This document shows positions 5,167-11,411 of a stretch of DNA of 11,411 nucleotides, in pieces. The DNA lies in NCBI GenBank assembly GCA_036274635.1, contig DASUFI010000321.1, positions 1 through 11,411 on the forward strand. Direction: 5' to 3'. The notes beneath the pieces are model-generated. The model was not told the origin of the DNA and ran no database searches. It saw only the letters and a program-made list of their open reading frames with translations. A program made the translations under genes and the position numbers. Origin of the DNA: DASUFI01 sp036274635. GTDB taxonomy: Bacteria > Planctomycetota > B15-G4. The stretch's first letter is position 1. Every line of letters begins with the position of its first letter.

Positions 5167-6588
5167 TCAGCCCTCGACCAACCTTTTCACCAGGGCCCGG
5201 ACGGCGGCCTCGTCGGGCAGGGCATCGGGCGGTCCGGAGGGCTGCAGGCCGGCGGCGGCGGCGAGGGCCTGCACCACGAGGGCGGCCCGCCGCTGGGTGC
5301 GGACGGGGGCGGAAGGGGACAGCCAGGTGAGCAGCTCGGGCAGGTCGCGGCCGAGGGCCGGGACCACCGAGCGGTCGCCGAGGCGCAGGAGCATGGCGGC
5401 GGCGAGCAGGCGCGTGGCGGGGTCGGAGGCCAGCAGCTCGCGCTGGTACTTGGCTTGCAGGCCGTCAAGGACGTCGAAGTCCTCGAACTCGGCGTTGGCG
5501 GGCGCCACCACGCGCCAGGTGGGGTCGCCGTAGAGCACATGGGCGGCCCAGAAGAGCGACTCCTCGCCGTGCGCGGCGCTGATGGCCTCGCGCGCGGCGG
5601 CCTGCGCGGCGCCGATGGTGTCGCCCGCGGCGAGGCGGCGGTAGACGGCGGCGGCGCAGATGCGCGCGACCTCGTCGCGCACCTCCCACAGCGTGCCGAT
5701 GACGTGGCGGCTGCCGCCGAGGAGCAGCGCGGAGGCCACGCCCGCGAGGCCCGCGGCGGTGGGCCCGGCGCCGGCGGCGAAGCGCTGAGCCTCGTCGCTG
5801 GACGTGCAGCCGTTGAGGAAGACGAGGCCGGGGAAGTCGACGCGGCCGCGCAGCTGGTCGAGCAGGCTGGCGGTGAGCTCGCCGTCGCGCAGGCGCAGGC
5901 CGCCCGCGCCGCCCGCGCCGCCGCCCTCGGCGTGGCCCGCGAAGTGCAGGATGTCGTGGCGGCCGAGCTCGTCGCGCACGGTGCGCAGCGAGACGTCCCC
6001 CACCAGCATGGTCACGCGCCCGAAGGGCGAGATGCCCTCGAGCAGCGCGCCCAGCTCCTCGGCCTCGCGCCGCGCGCCGGGCCGGTCGCCGGTGGGGTCG
6101 GCCACGATGAGCACCGCCAGCGGCGCCTGCATGGCGCGCTGCAGCGACACGCCGCCCTCCTGCTCGGACACCAGCCGCCCGATGCGGAAGCGCCGCCCCA
6201 GGAACTGGTCCCCGTCGTGCAGCAGCTCCCACGGGATGCCCAGCAGCGGCCGGTCGAGGTGCAGCACCAGGTTGCGAGCCGTCACCTCCTGCAGCTTCTC
6301 CTTGAGGAAGCCCGGCAGCAGGTCGAGGTAGATGGCCTGCCCCGCCTGCACCAGCTGCGGCAGCAGGCCCGGCGTCCCGGCGTTGGCGCGCGCCAGCAGC
6401 CCCAGCACCTCGCGCGCGCGGTCCGCCACCAGCGCGCTGTGGAAGGGGCAGGTGCGCGAGGTCTTGATCGTGCTCTCGAGCGCCGAGCCCTCCTTGAAGG
6501 GCGTGACGCGGATGGAATCCGCGCTCTGCAGCAGCACTTGCAGCGTGAACTTGGGCTCGTTGCCGGGCACGGGGACGATTCTCCCCAT
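5167..6588 (-). CDS. CHAT-domain protease (caspase-like, clan CD)
   Basis: A 473-aa CHAT protein; CHAT domains are caspase/separase-like cysteine peptidases. Family landmarks are all present. PWELLHDGDQFLGRRFRIGR (119-138) opens the core, and PLAVLIVADPTGDRPGARRE (156-175) follows. The His motif is HDILHFAGHAEGG, with probable catalytic His219. The Cys motif is GLVFLNGCTSS, with catalytic Cys261. After that come the segment SRHVIGTLWEVRDE (293-306) and the closing LFWAAHVLYGDPTWRV (345-360). The His-Cys spacing of 42 is what I recall for the TPR-CHAT protease of type III-E CRISPR. No TPR repeats or signal peptide are present. Residues 1-115 form an N-terminal extension. Residues about 365-473 are a helical C-terminal region of unknown family, possibly a recognition or effector-associated module. 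It heads a protease, winged-helix and membrane-protein cassette. The ribosome-binding site is weak. The domain call is firm; the substrate is unknown. Confidence 0.95.
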   Translation of the reverse strand: MGRIVPVPGNEPKFTLQVLLQSADSIRVTPFKEGSALESTIKTSRTCPFHSALVADRAREVLGLLARANAGTPGLLPQLVQAGQAIYLDLLPGFLKEKLQEVTARNLVLHLDRPLLGIPWELLHDGDQFLGRRFRIGRLVSEQEGGVSLQRAMQAPLAVLIVADPTGDRPGARREAEELGALLEGISPFGRVTMLVGDVSLRTVRDELGRHDILHFAGHAEGGGAGGAGGLRLRDGELTASLLDQLRGRVDFPGLVFLNGCTSSDEAQRFAAGAGPTAAGLAGVASALLLGGSRHVIGTLWEVRDEVARICAAAVYRRLAAGDTIGAAQAAAREAISAAHGEESLFWAAHVLYGDPTWRVVAPANAEFEDFDVLDGLQAKYQRELLASDPATRLLAAAMLLRLGDRSVVPALGRDLPELLTWLSPSAPVRTQRRAALVVQALAAAAGLQPSGPPDALPDEAAVRALVKRLVEG

Positions 6589-6614
6589 GCGGCGGCGGGC
6601 GTCCAGCAGAGTAG

Positions 6615-6635
6615 GCGATTCGCGCAGCGAGTCGC
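6615..6635. promoter_or_regulatory. Near-perfect inverted repeat just upstream of the CHAT gene
   Basis: GCGATTCGC (6615-6623) and GCGAGTCGC (6627-6635) are inverted copies with one mismatch (T/G) and a 3-base spacer. The element lies in the 63-bp gap between the small membrane protein stop and the CHAT start, 26 bases before the CHAT ATG. It has the layout of a dimeric repressor operator, which would fit the winged-helix protein encoded two genes downstream. A short terminator hairpin for the upstream unit is the alternative. No T-tract and no clear -35/-10 boxes are visible. Confidence 0.45.
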
Positions 6636-6651
6636 GTCGGTGGCCAGCCCG

Positions 6652-6837
6652 CTAGACCTTGACCGTCCTGCGCTGGGCAAGCCACGCGACGATGGTCACA
6701 GCGACCGCGGCGACCAGGAGCCAGGCCGTGAGATGGCCGGTGACCCACCCGCCGAATACGATGACATCGACGCCAACCCAGCCAATCAGGTCGGGCCATC
6801 GGCGCCGAGCCTCGGCGACGGGGGGCGATGTCTTCAC
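6652..6837 (-). CDS. Small two-helix membrane protein, unknown
   Basis: A 61-aa protein starting with GTG, 15 bp after the stop of the propeller gene and 63 bp before the CHAT gene. After a short basic N-terminus (AEARRRWPD) there are two hydrophobic segments, about residues 16-34 (DLIGWVGVDVIVFGGWVTG) and 37-54 (TAWLLVAAVAVTIVAW), closed by AQRRTVKV. This gives a helical hairpin with both ends probably cytoplasmic. I do not recognise the family. Coding status is supported by composition and codon use: 51 of 61 sense codons end in G or C, clearly biased but less extreme than in the neighbours. GGGGCG about 9 bases upstream is a modest ribosome-binding site, so translational coupling to the preceding gene is likely. 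It could belong to the envelope operon upstream or to the CHAT cassette. Confidence 0.6.
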   Translation of the reverse strand: MKTSPPVAEARRRWPDLIGWVGVDVIVFGGWVTGHLTAWLLVAAVAVTIVAWLAQRRTVKV

Positions 6838-6852
6838 GTTGGCCGCGCCCCG

Positions 6853-8328
6853 CTACGGCAGCAGCGAGAACGCCGCGTCGGGCTGCGCTTGCAGGCCCGG
6901 CACGGTCTCGAGCGTGCCGCGGTCCGCGCGCCAGACGTGCACCGCGCCGCTCGGGTCGCCGAGCAGCACGACCACGCCCGACATGCCCGCGGGCGCGGAG
7001 ACGAGGCGCGAGACGGGCACGGCCAGCGGCTGCGGTGTGGTCAGGCCGAGCGTGCCGCCCAGCGGCTGCAGGCGCGTGAGCGCGCGGCGGCCGTCGGGCG
7101 TGGCGGTGAGCAGCAGCGCGCCGCCCCCGCTGGAGGCCGCGGCGTCGAGCACCTCGCCCGCGGCGAGGATGCGCTTGAAGGGCACGCCGTCGCGCAGCAG
7201 CTCGACCCAGCCGTCGGCGGCGGGCACCACGAGCGCGCGGCCCTCGCCCAGCGCGACGAGGCGCACCGGGTCGACCTGCAGCGGCAGCGTGGAGAGTGAG
7301 CCGGTGTCGAGGTCGAGCGTGGTGATCGAGCCGCCGTGGCCCGCGGCGCCGCGCGTGGCGACGAGCAGGTGGCGGCCGTCGAGCAGCAGGTCGGCCACGG
7401 CGCCGTCGCCGGGCAGGCCCACGGGCAGCAGCGCGCGCGCCTCGCGAGCGAGCAGGTCGATCTCGCGCACGACCAGGTCGTCCTCGGCCACGAAGGCCGT
7501 CAGGCCGTCGGGCGAGAGCGCCACGCGGCGGCCGGCCACGGCCTGCGCCATGGGCTCGAGGCGCAGCGCGCCCTCGTCGGGGAAGAGCAGGTTGCCGGCG
7601 CCGGGGAAGGGCTGACCTCCGGGGCGCACGAGCAGGAAGGCGGCGCCCGCGGGGCCGCCGGCGAGCACGTCGGTGGCGGGGTCGAAGGCGCGCGAGGTGA
7701 GCGGCGCGCCGGCCCAGTCGCGCGCGGCCAGCGTCTGCAGCAGGCCGCCGTCGCGCAGCACCACGCCCTGCAGCCCGTCGGACGAGAGCGCCATGCCGCG
7801 CAGCCCGCCCTGCGCCGGGATGAAGGGATGGAGAAGCGCGCCGTCCAGCAGCGAGAGGCGCGCGAGGCCCTGGTCGGTGGGCAGCACCAGCAGGGGCGGC
7901 TGCACGCGCAGCTCCAGCGCCGCGAGGCGCCGGCCGCCGACCTCGATCACCTCGAGCTGCACCGACTTGTCCACGTCGCCCGGGTCGTCGAGCGGCACCT
8001 CGAGCAGGATGCGACCGCGCGCGTCGGCGCGCCACACGCTGGCGATGCTGGCGAGCGCGCCGGGATCGGACTCGGGCGGCATCACGAGCTGCGGCGAGGT
8101 GGACGCGGACAGCTCCTCGATCACCGAGATCGGCGCGTTCACGGCGTCGAGCAGCCGCAGCGCCACGTCCTCGCCCGGCGCGAGGCCGGTAACCACCAGG
8201 ACCAGCTCGCCACCCGCGAGCGGGAAGCCGTGCTGGATGGCGACCGGCGCCTCCTGCGCCAGCGCCGCCGCCGGCAGCAGCGCCGCGGTCAGCAGGGCAC
8301 CGCACAGGCTTGGCCGGAGGCTTCCCAT
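6853..8328 (-). CDS. Secreted beta-propeller-like protein
   Basis: A 491-aa exported protein of unknown function. Residues 1-24 are a signal peptide (MGSLRPSLCGALLTAALLPA, then AALA, cleaved before Gln25). Residues about 30-142 look like a beta-sandwich, Ig-like domain (ELVLVVTGLAPGEDVALRLL; SVQLEVIEVGGRRLAALEL). Residues about 145-491 carry repeating WD/TolB-like blade signatures: GMALSSDGLQGVVLRDGGL (178-196), RRVALSPDGLTAFVAEDDLV (267-286), DLLLDGRHLLVATRG (313-327), SITTLDLDTGSLSTLPL and GAVHVWRADRGTLETVPGL (461-479). The wording 'SPDG' and 'VHVWRADRGTLE' is typical of propellers. The frame is open for 98 codons upstream inside the M28 gene, but the signal peptide fixes the ATG at 8328. 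It sits 37 bp after the M28 stop, so co-transcription is likely. No catalytic residues are seen. Confidence 0.85.
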   Translation of the reverse strand: MGSLRPSLCGALLTAALLPAAALAQEAPVAIQHGFPLAGGELVLVVTGLAPGEDVALRLLDAVNAPISVIEELSASTSPQLVMPPESDPGALASIASVWRADARGRILLEVPLDDPGDVDKSVQLEVIEVGGRRLAALELRVQPPLLVLPTDQGLARLSLLDGALLHPFIPAQGGLRGMALSSDGLQGVVLRDGGLLQTLAARDWAGAPLTSRAFDPATDVLAGGPAGAAFLLVRPGGQPFPGAGNLLFPDEGALRLEPMAQAVAGRRVALSPDGLTAFVAEDDLVVREIDLLAREARALLPVGLPGDGAVADLLLDGRHLLVATRGAAGHGGSITTLDLDTGSLSTLPLQVDPVRLVALGEGRALVVPAADGWVELLRDGVPFKRILAAGEVLDAAASSGGGALLLTATPDGRRALTRLQPLGGTLGLTTPQPLAVPVSRLVSAPAGMSGVVVLLGDPSGAVHVWRADRGTLETVPGLQAQPDAAFSLLP

Positions 8329-8365
8329 CAGGCGCAGTCTACCACCGGGTTTGGGGGACTGTTGG

Positions 8366-10060
8366 CTATCGGCCTTGCTCCAGGCCCAGCTTGTGCGGCC
8401 GCCCGTCCGCATCGGCCACGTCCGTGGCCAGGCGCCCGACGAAGTCGACCATCTTGGCGATCTTGGCGCGGTCGATCTTCTCCAGGTCGTCGGTGGGCTT
8501 GTGGTAGTCCTCGTGCAGGCCGCTGAAGAAGAAGACCACGGGGATGCCCTTCTCCGCGAAGTTGTAGTGGTCGCTGCGGAAGTAGTAGTTGTCGACGCGG
8601 TCATCGCTGGCGGCGGGCGCATTCCATGTCACGCGCAGCCCCGACTGCGGCGCCAGCTCCACGGCGCGCTCCACCAGCGAGTTCCACGCCTCGTGCGTGG
8701 GTGAGGGCGTCGCGCCCACGGCGTCCGGGTCGTTGCGACCGACCATGTCCACGTTGATGTCGCCCACGGCATCCGCCAGCGGCAGCGTCGGGTGCTCGGT
8801 CCACCATTCGCTGCCCCACAGGCCCTTCTCCTCGCCCGACACGGAGAGGAACACGATCGAGCGCCGCGGTGGCGGGCGCTTGGCCAGCTCCTCGGCCGTG
8901 ACGAGCAGCGTGGTCGTGCCGCTGGCGTTGTCGTCGGCGCCGTTGTTCACGCGGCCGTCGGCCGAGATGCCGATGTGGTCCATGTGCGCGGTGACCAGCA
9001 CGTACTCGCGCCCGAGCGCCGGGTCGCTGCCCGGGATGCGCCCGAGCACGTTGTAGCTGTGCGTCGCCTCGGACGTCACCGGCGCGACCAGGTGCAGCTT
9101 GACGCCAGGCAGCGACTGGCCCGGCGGCGGCGCGTAAGGCTTGGTCGCCTTCGGGCCGGGCGCGGGCAGCGCGTACGTCGCGCGCACGGTCGCCAGGTTC
9201 AGGCCCGCCGCGGCGAACAGCGTCTCGCCGGCCGAGCTCTTCAGCCCGATCTGCGGCCAGGCGCTCGGCGTCCCGTCCTGCGCGGCCGCCATGGACAGGC
9301 TGGGGTGATCGATCGCGTCGACCATGCCCGAGAAGGCGTTGCGCGCTCCGGCCGCGGCGTCGTCGTAGACGGTGATCAGCCCCAGCGCGCCGTGCGCCTG
9401 CGCGGCCTCGCGCTTGGCGCGCCAGTTGGCGGCCGTGCGCATCGGATCGTCGCGCTCGCGGCCGCCGGGCCCCTCGAGCACGACCACCAGTCGCCCGCCC
9501 ACGTCGAGGCCGGCGTACTCGTCCAGCCCCGCCGCCTCGCTCACGAGCCCGTGCCCCGCGAAGACCGCCTCGGCATCCAGGTCGAAGCCCGCCGAGGTGT
9601 AGCCACGCAGCGCCCAGTCCTCGCCCAGCTTCAGCTCGCGGCTGCCGCTGGCGGCCGTGAGCGTGAGCTTCGTGGCGTCCTTCTGCAGCCGGTTGGTCTC
9701 CAGCGGATAGGACTGCAGATACGCGCCGTCCTCGCCCGCCGGCTCCAGGCCCGCCTCGCGCATCGCGGACGCGACGTACTGGCCGGTGATCAGGCCTTGC
9801 ATCGTCCCGGTCTCGCGGCCGCCGAGATCGTCGCTGGCGAGGAACTGCAGGTGCGACTCGATCAGCCGCTCGACGACGGGGTTGGGCGCCGGCGCGGGCG
9901 GCGCCGGTGCCACGGGCGCAGGCGCAGCCGCCGGCGGCGCAACGGGCGCCGGCGCAACGGGCGCGGCCACCGGCGCGGGCGGCGGGGCGGGATGCGGCGC
10001 GGCCGCCGAGGGCGCGGCGCACGAGAGCAGCACGATCAGGCCGGGCCACATGCGCAGCAT
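8366..10060 (-). CDS. M28 family zinc metallopeptidase lipoprotein with PA domain
   Basis: A 564-aa secreted M28 (aminopeptidase-type) metallopeptidase. The N-terminus MLRMWPGLIVLLSC ends in a lipobox with Cys14, indicating lipid anchoring. It is followed by a Pro/Ala/Val spacer (about 15-61). Residues 62-115 are the family's N-terminal segment (HLQFLASDDLGGRETGT). About 150-300 is a PA-type insertion (FAGHGLVSEAAGLDEYAGLD and GGRLVVVLEGPGG). The catalytic zinc site is complete: His359 in TAHMDHIG, Asp377 in NGADDNASG, Glu410 (general base) and Glu411 in SVSGEEKG, Asp438 in NVDMVG and His520 in YHKPTDD. It should remove N-terminal residues from peptides outside the cytoplasm; the exact specificity is not readable. 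The start is certain: AAGGAG lies 5 bases upstream and the ATG overlaps the TGA of the preceding gene by one base, implying translational coupling. Confidence 0.95.
   Translation of the reverse strand: MLRMWPGLIVLLSCAAPSAAAPHPAPPPAPVAAPVAPAPVAPPAAAPAPVAPAPPAPAPNPVVERLIESHLQFLASDDLGGRETGTMQGLITGQYVASAMREAGLEPAGEDGAYLQSYPLETNRLQKDATKLTLTAASGSRELKLGEDWALRGYTSAGFDLDAEAVFAGHGLVSEAAGLDEYAGLDVGGRLVVVLEGPGGRERDDPMRTAANWRAKREAAQAHGALGLITVYDDAAAGARNAFSGMVDAIDHPSLSMAAAQDGTPSAWPQIGLKSSAGETLFAAAGLNLATVRATYALPAPGPKATKPYAPPPGQSLPGVKLHLVAPVTSEATHSYNVLGRIPGSDPALGREYVLVTAHMDHIGISADGRVNNGADDNASGTTTLLVTAEELAKRPPPRRSIVFLSVSGEEKGLWGSEWWTEHPTLPLADAVGDINVDMVGRNDPDAVGATPSPTHEAWNSLVERAVELAPQSGLRVTWNAPAASDDRVDNYYFRSDHYNFAEKGIPVVFFFSGLHEDYHKPTDDLEKIDRAKIAKMVDFVGRLATDVADADGRPHKLGLEQGR
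9881..10003 (-). repeat. Low-complexity Pro/Ala/Val spacer coding repeat inside the M28 gene
   Basis: Codons 20-60 of the M28 peptidase encode imperfect P-A-P-V-A repeats. At DNA level there are short tandem units, for example GGCGCAACGGGCGC at 9936-9949 and again at 9951-9964, a period of 15 bases or five codons. The spacer probably holds the catalytic domain away from the lipid anchor. Such repeats tend to vary in copy number between strains. Confidence 0.75.
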
Positions 10061-11259
10061 CAGTTCTCCTTCGCGCCGGAAGCCGGCGGCAACAGCTCGA
10101 TACGCAGCACCTCGCCGTCTGCAAGGTAGACCAGCGAGGCCCCCGACCCCACGAAGTGCGGCCCCTGCCACGGGACGCCGCCGCGCCGCGAGCCGACGGA
10201 CACGGTGCTCACCGCCTCGTCGAAGTCCAGCACGAACAGCTCCTCCTCGAAGGGGTCGCTGCCATCCTCGTCGAATTGCGCCTGGCAGTAGGCCATGAAG
10301 CGGCCGTCCTGCGACAGGGCCACGCCGTAGTGGTGCGTGTAGCTGATGCTCACGCCCCACCGGCCGCCGCCGAAGAGGTGGGTCTGGTAGATCTGCAGCC
10401 AGCCGTCGAGGTTCCAGCCGGGCGCGACCAGCCGCGTGTTCTGCTCGGTGTCGCGGAAGGCCGCGGACGGCGGCACGCGCCGCGAGATCCCCAGGTTGCC
10501 CTCGGCCATCAGGCCCATCTGCCCGTCGGCCAGCGAGAGCGTCCACAGCCCGTCCACCTTGCCGGGCACGATGAGCGCGCGGCCATCGGGCCGGAACAGC
10601 GCGCCAGGGCGATCGCAGCCTTCGGCCAGGCTCCGGCGCGCCGCTCCCGATTCGTCCCAGCGCCACGCTTCCCAGCCCTGCGGCGTGCGCACCGCCAGGG
10701 CCGGGCTGCTCGCTGCGCACACGATGTCCTGCGCTGAGGTGCCGGCGGGCAGCCGCGCCGGCCCCGCGGCGTCGTGCAACGGCAGGAGGTGCGGGCCACT
10801 GCCTCCATTGTTCCCCGCGCCGTCCGCCAGGATCAGCAGCTCGCGCCCGCCGTCCGCAGGCGCTGCCGCGAGCACCGCGCGGTGCCCATCGGCCACGCCC
10901 ACGAGGCTCGCACCCGGCGCCGGAACCCGCAGCGCCGCGGCGTCCGAGCCCACGCGCGGCCAGCGCACCAGCTCGTCGGCCTGCATCACGAAGGCGCCGC
11001 CATCCGCCGTCAGCGCCGGCCACCCCACCACCGACGAGATCTCCACCCCGTCCTGCGGCCCACGCGAGCGCGCATCGTAGAGCCGCCAGACACCCTCCGC
11101 CTCGCGCACCAGGAACCCGTCCACCCCATCACTCGCCACCAGCTCCAGCCCCGGCCCCAACCGGAACTGCACTTCCCGCTTGCTCATCAGCCAGTGCACC
11201 ACCCAGACCAGCACCGCCAACGCAACCAACGGAACGAGCAACCGACGCAGCGTCTGCAT
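10060..11259 (-). CDS. Membrane-anchored WD40/TolB-like beta-propeller protein
   Basis: A 399-aa protein with an uncleaved N-terminal membrane anchor (LLVPLVALAVLVWVVHWL, about residues 7-24, flanked by RR and SKRE). The rest is a large extracytoplasmic domain. It is built of short beta-rich repeats with Asp-Gly turns: VASDGVDGFLVREAEGVWRL (41-60), WPALTADGGAFVMQADELV, ALFRPDGRALIVPGKVDGLW, GVALSQDGRFMAYCQAQFDE and SGASLVYLADGEVLRIELL (about 373-391). This fits a WD40/TolB-like propeller of six or seven blades. No catalytic motif is seen; a scaffold or ligand-binding role is inferred. The ATG at 11259 is the only sensible start, because it opens directly on the anchor. It is the first supported gene of the operon with the M28 peptidase, whose start codon overlaps its TGA. 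The fold is the same general type as the gene two places downstream, but the sequences look unrelated. Confidence 0.8.
   Translation of the reverse strand: MQTLRRLLVPLVALAVLVWVVHWLMSKREVQFRLGPGLELVASDGVDGFLVREAEGVWRLYDARSRGPQDGVEISSVVGWPALTADGGAFVMQADELVRWPRVGSDAAALRVPAPGASLVGVADGHRAVLAAAPADGGRELLILADGAGNNGGSGPHLLPLHDAAGPARLPAGTSAQDIVCAASSPALAVRTPQGWEAWRWDESGAARRSLAEGCDRPGALFRPDGRALIVPGKVDGLWTLSLADGQMGLMAEGNLGISRRVPPSAAFRDTEQNTRLVAPGWNLDGWLQIYQTHLFGGGRWGVSISYTHHYGVALSQDGRFMAYCQAQFDEDGSDPFEEELFVLDFDEAVSTVSVGSRRGGVPWQGPHFVGSGASLVYLADGEVLRIELLPPASGAKEN
10066..10071 (-). promoter_or_regulatory. Strong ribosome-binding site of the M28 peptidase, inside the upstream gene
   Basis: AAGGAG on the minus strand lies 5 bases before the ATG at 10060 and within the last codons of the propeller gene. 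With the one-base stop/start overlap (TGATG) it supports coupled translation of the two genes and fixes the peptidase start. Confidence 0.85.
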
Positions 11260-11384
11260 GGGAGCCGCTCAGCCTAACCCCTCCGCCCAACGATCCCCAG
11301 CCGCCCGCGCCCCCGCCGCCTCGCCCATGCGCATACAGGGCAGCAGCCAGCGCACGTCGTCGCCCCCGTGCACGCATCGCGACC

Positions 11385-11402
11385 GGCCGGCAGCAGCCGG
11401 CC
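11385..11402. other. Short GC inverted repeat at the right edge
   Basis: GGCCGGC (11385-11391) and GCCGGCC (11396-11402) form a perfect 7-bp stem with an AGCA loop, 126 bases before the propeller gene start. It could be the terminator of a gene beyond the window or a leader element; no T-tract is present. The rest of 11260-11411 holds no gene that I can support and no clear promoter. Confidence 0.3.
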
Positions 11403-11411
11403 CGCCTGCCG

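Noticed and set aside
4074..6588. Gasdermin-protease or type III-E CRISPR (Craspase) system
   Set aside because: The membrane gene has three N-terminal helices rather than a gasdermin fold, the CHAT protein lacks TPR repeats, and no Cas gene or repeat array is in the window.
4636..7299. An 887-codon plus-strand open frame across the CHAT cassette
   Set aside because: Antisense shadow of several minus-strand genes; composition is Gly/Ala/Arg/Gln-rich and no motif is visible, whereas the opposite strand shows complete CHAT motifs.
5465..8305. A 946-codon minus-strand open frame in another phase
   Set aside because: It spans the propeller, small membrane protein and CHAT genes out of frame and is almost entirely Arg/Ala/Gly; the in-frame genes have signal peptide, blade and catalytic motifs.
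10061..11023. Long N-terminal extension of the M28 peptidase frame
   Set aside because: The extension lacks protein-like composition and overlaps the propeller gene; the lipobox signal peptide and AAGGAG site place the start at 10060.
11129..11377. An 82-codon minus-strand open frame upstream of the anchored propeller gene
   Set aside because: It overlaps the propeller gene start in another phase, is Gly/Ala-rich and has no recognisable features.

Overview
The window is very GC-rich (roughly 70%) with an extreme preference for G/C at third codon positions. All twelve genes I can support lie on the minus strand, so they are read from high to low coordinates. The long open frames on the plus strand are antisense shadows caused by this bias. 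The gene content is a signal-peptide-bearing beta-propeller protein with a C-terminal InlB-like B-repeat, a PA-domain M28 peptidase with a Pro/Ala-rich linker, a CHAT protease and a GlsB/YeaQ membrane protein. It suggests a free-living high-GC bacterium of the Myxococcota / Planctomycetota / Eisenbacteria kind. That assignment is inference only: no rRNA or other phylogenetic marker is present.

Reading in the direction of transcription, region A (11259 to 6853) encodes three exported or envelope proteins. They are a membrane-anchored beta-propeller-like protein, an M28 zinc metallopeptidase lipoprotein whose start overlaps the previous stop by one base, and a second beta-propeller protein with a signal peptide. 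Tight spacing indicates an operon. Region B (6837 to 4074) follows only 15 bp later. It holds a 61-aa two-helix membrane protein, a CHAT-domain caspase-like protease with an intact His/Cys dyad, a 108-aa winged-helix-like protein, and a 227-aa protein with three N-terminal membrane helices and a helical cytoplasmic domain of unknown family. This is the most interesting part of the window: a compact protease + putative regulator + membrane partner cassette that I do not recognise as a described system.

Region C (4073 to 3873) is a 201-bp gap containing overlapping, mutually exclusive inverted repeats. Region D (3872 to 1607) encodes a class I SAM-dependent methyltransferase and a secreted seven-blade-like propeller protein with a C-terminal InlB-type B-repeat. 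Region E (1327 to 101) encodes a GlsB/YeaQ-type membrane protein followed by a strong GC hairpin, then a VOC (glyoxalase-fold) protein and a DUF488 protein that form a two-gene unit.

How the genes work together: only the region B cassette suggests a joint mechanism, in which a regulated intracellular protease is coupled to a membrane protein. The other genes look like ordinary envelope and housekeeping genes. No tRNA, rRNA, CRISPR array, transposase or phage gene was seen.
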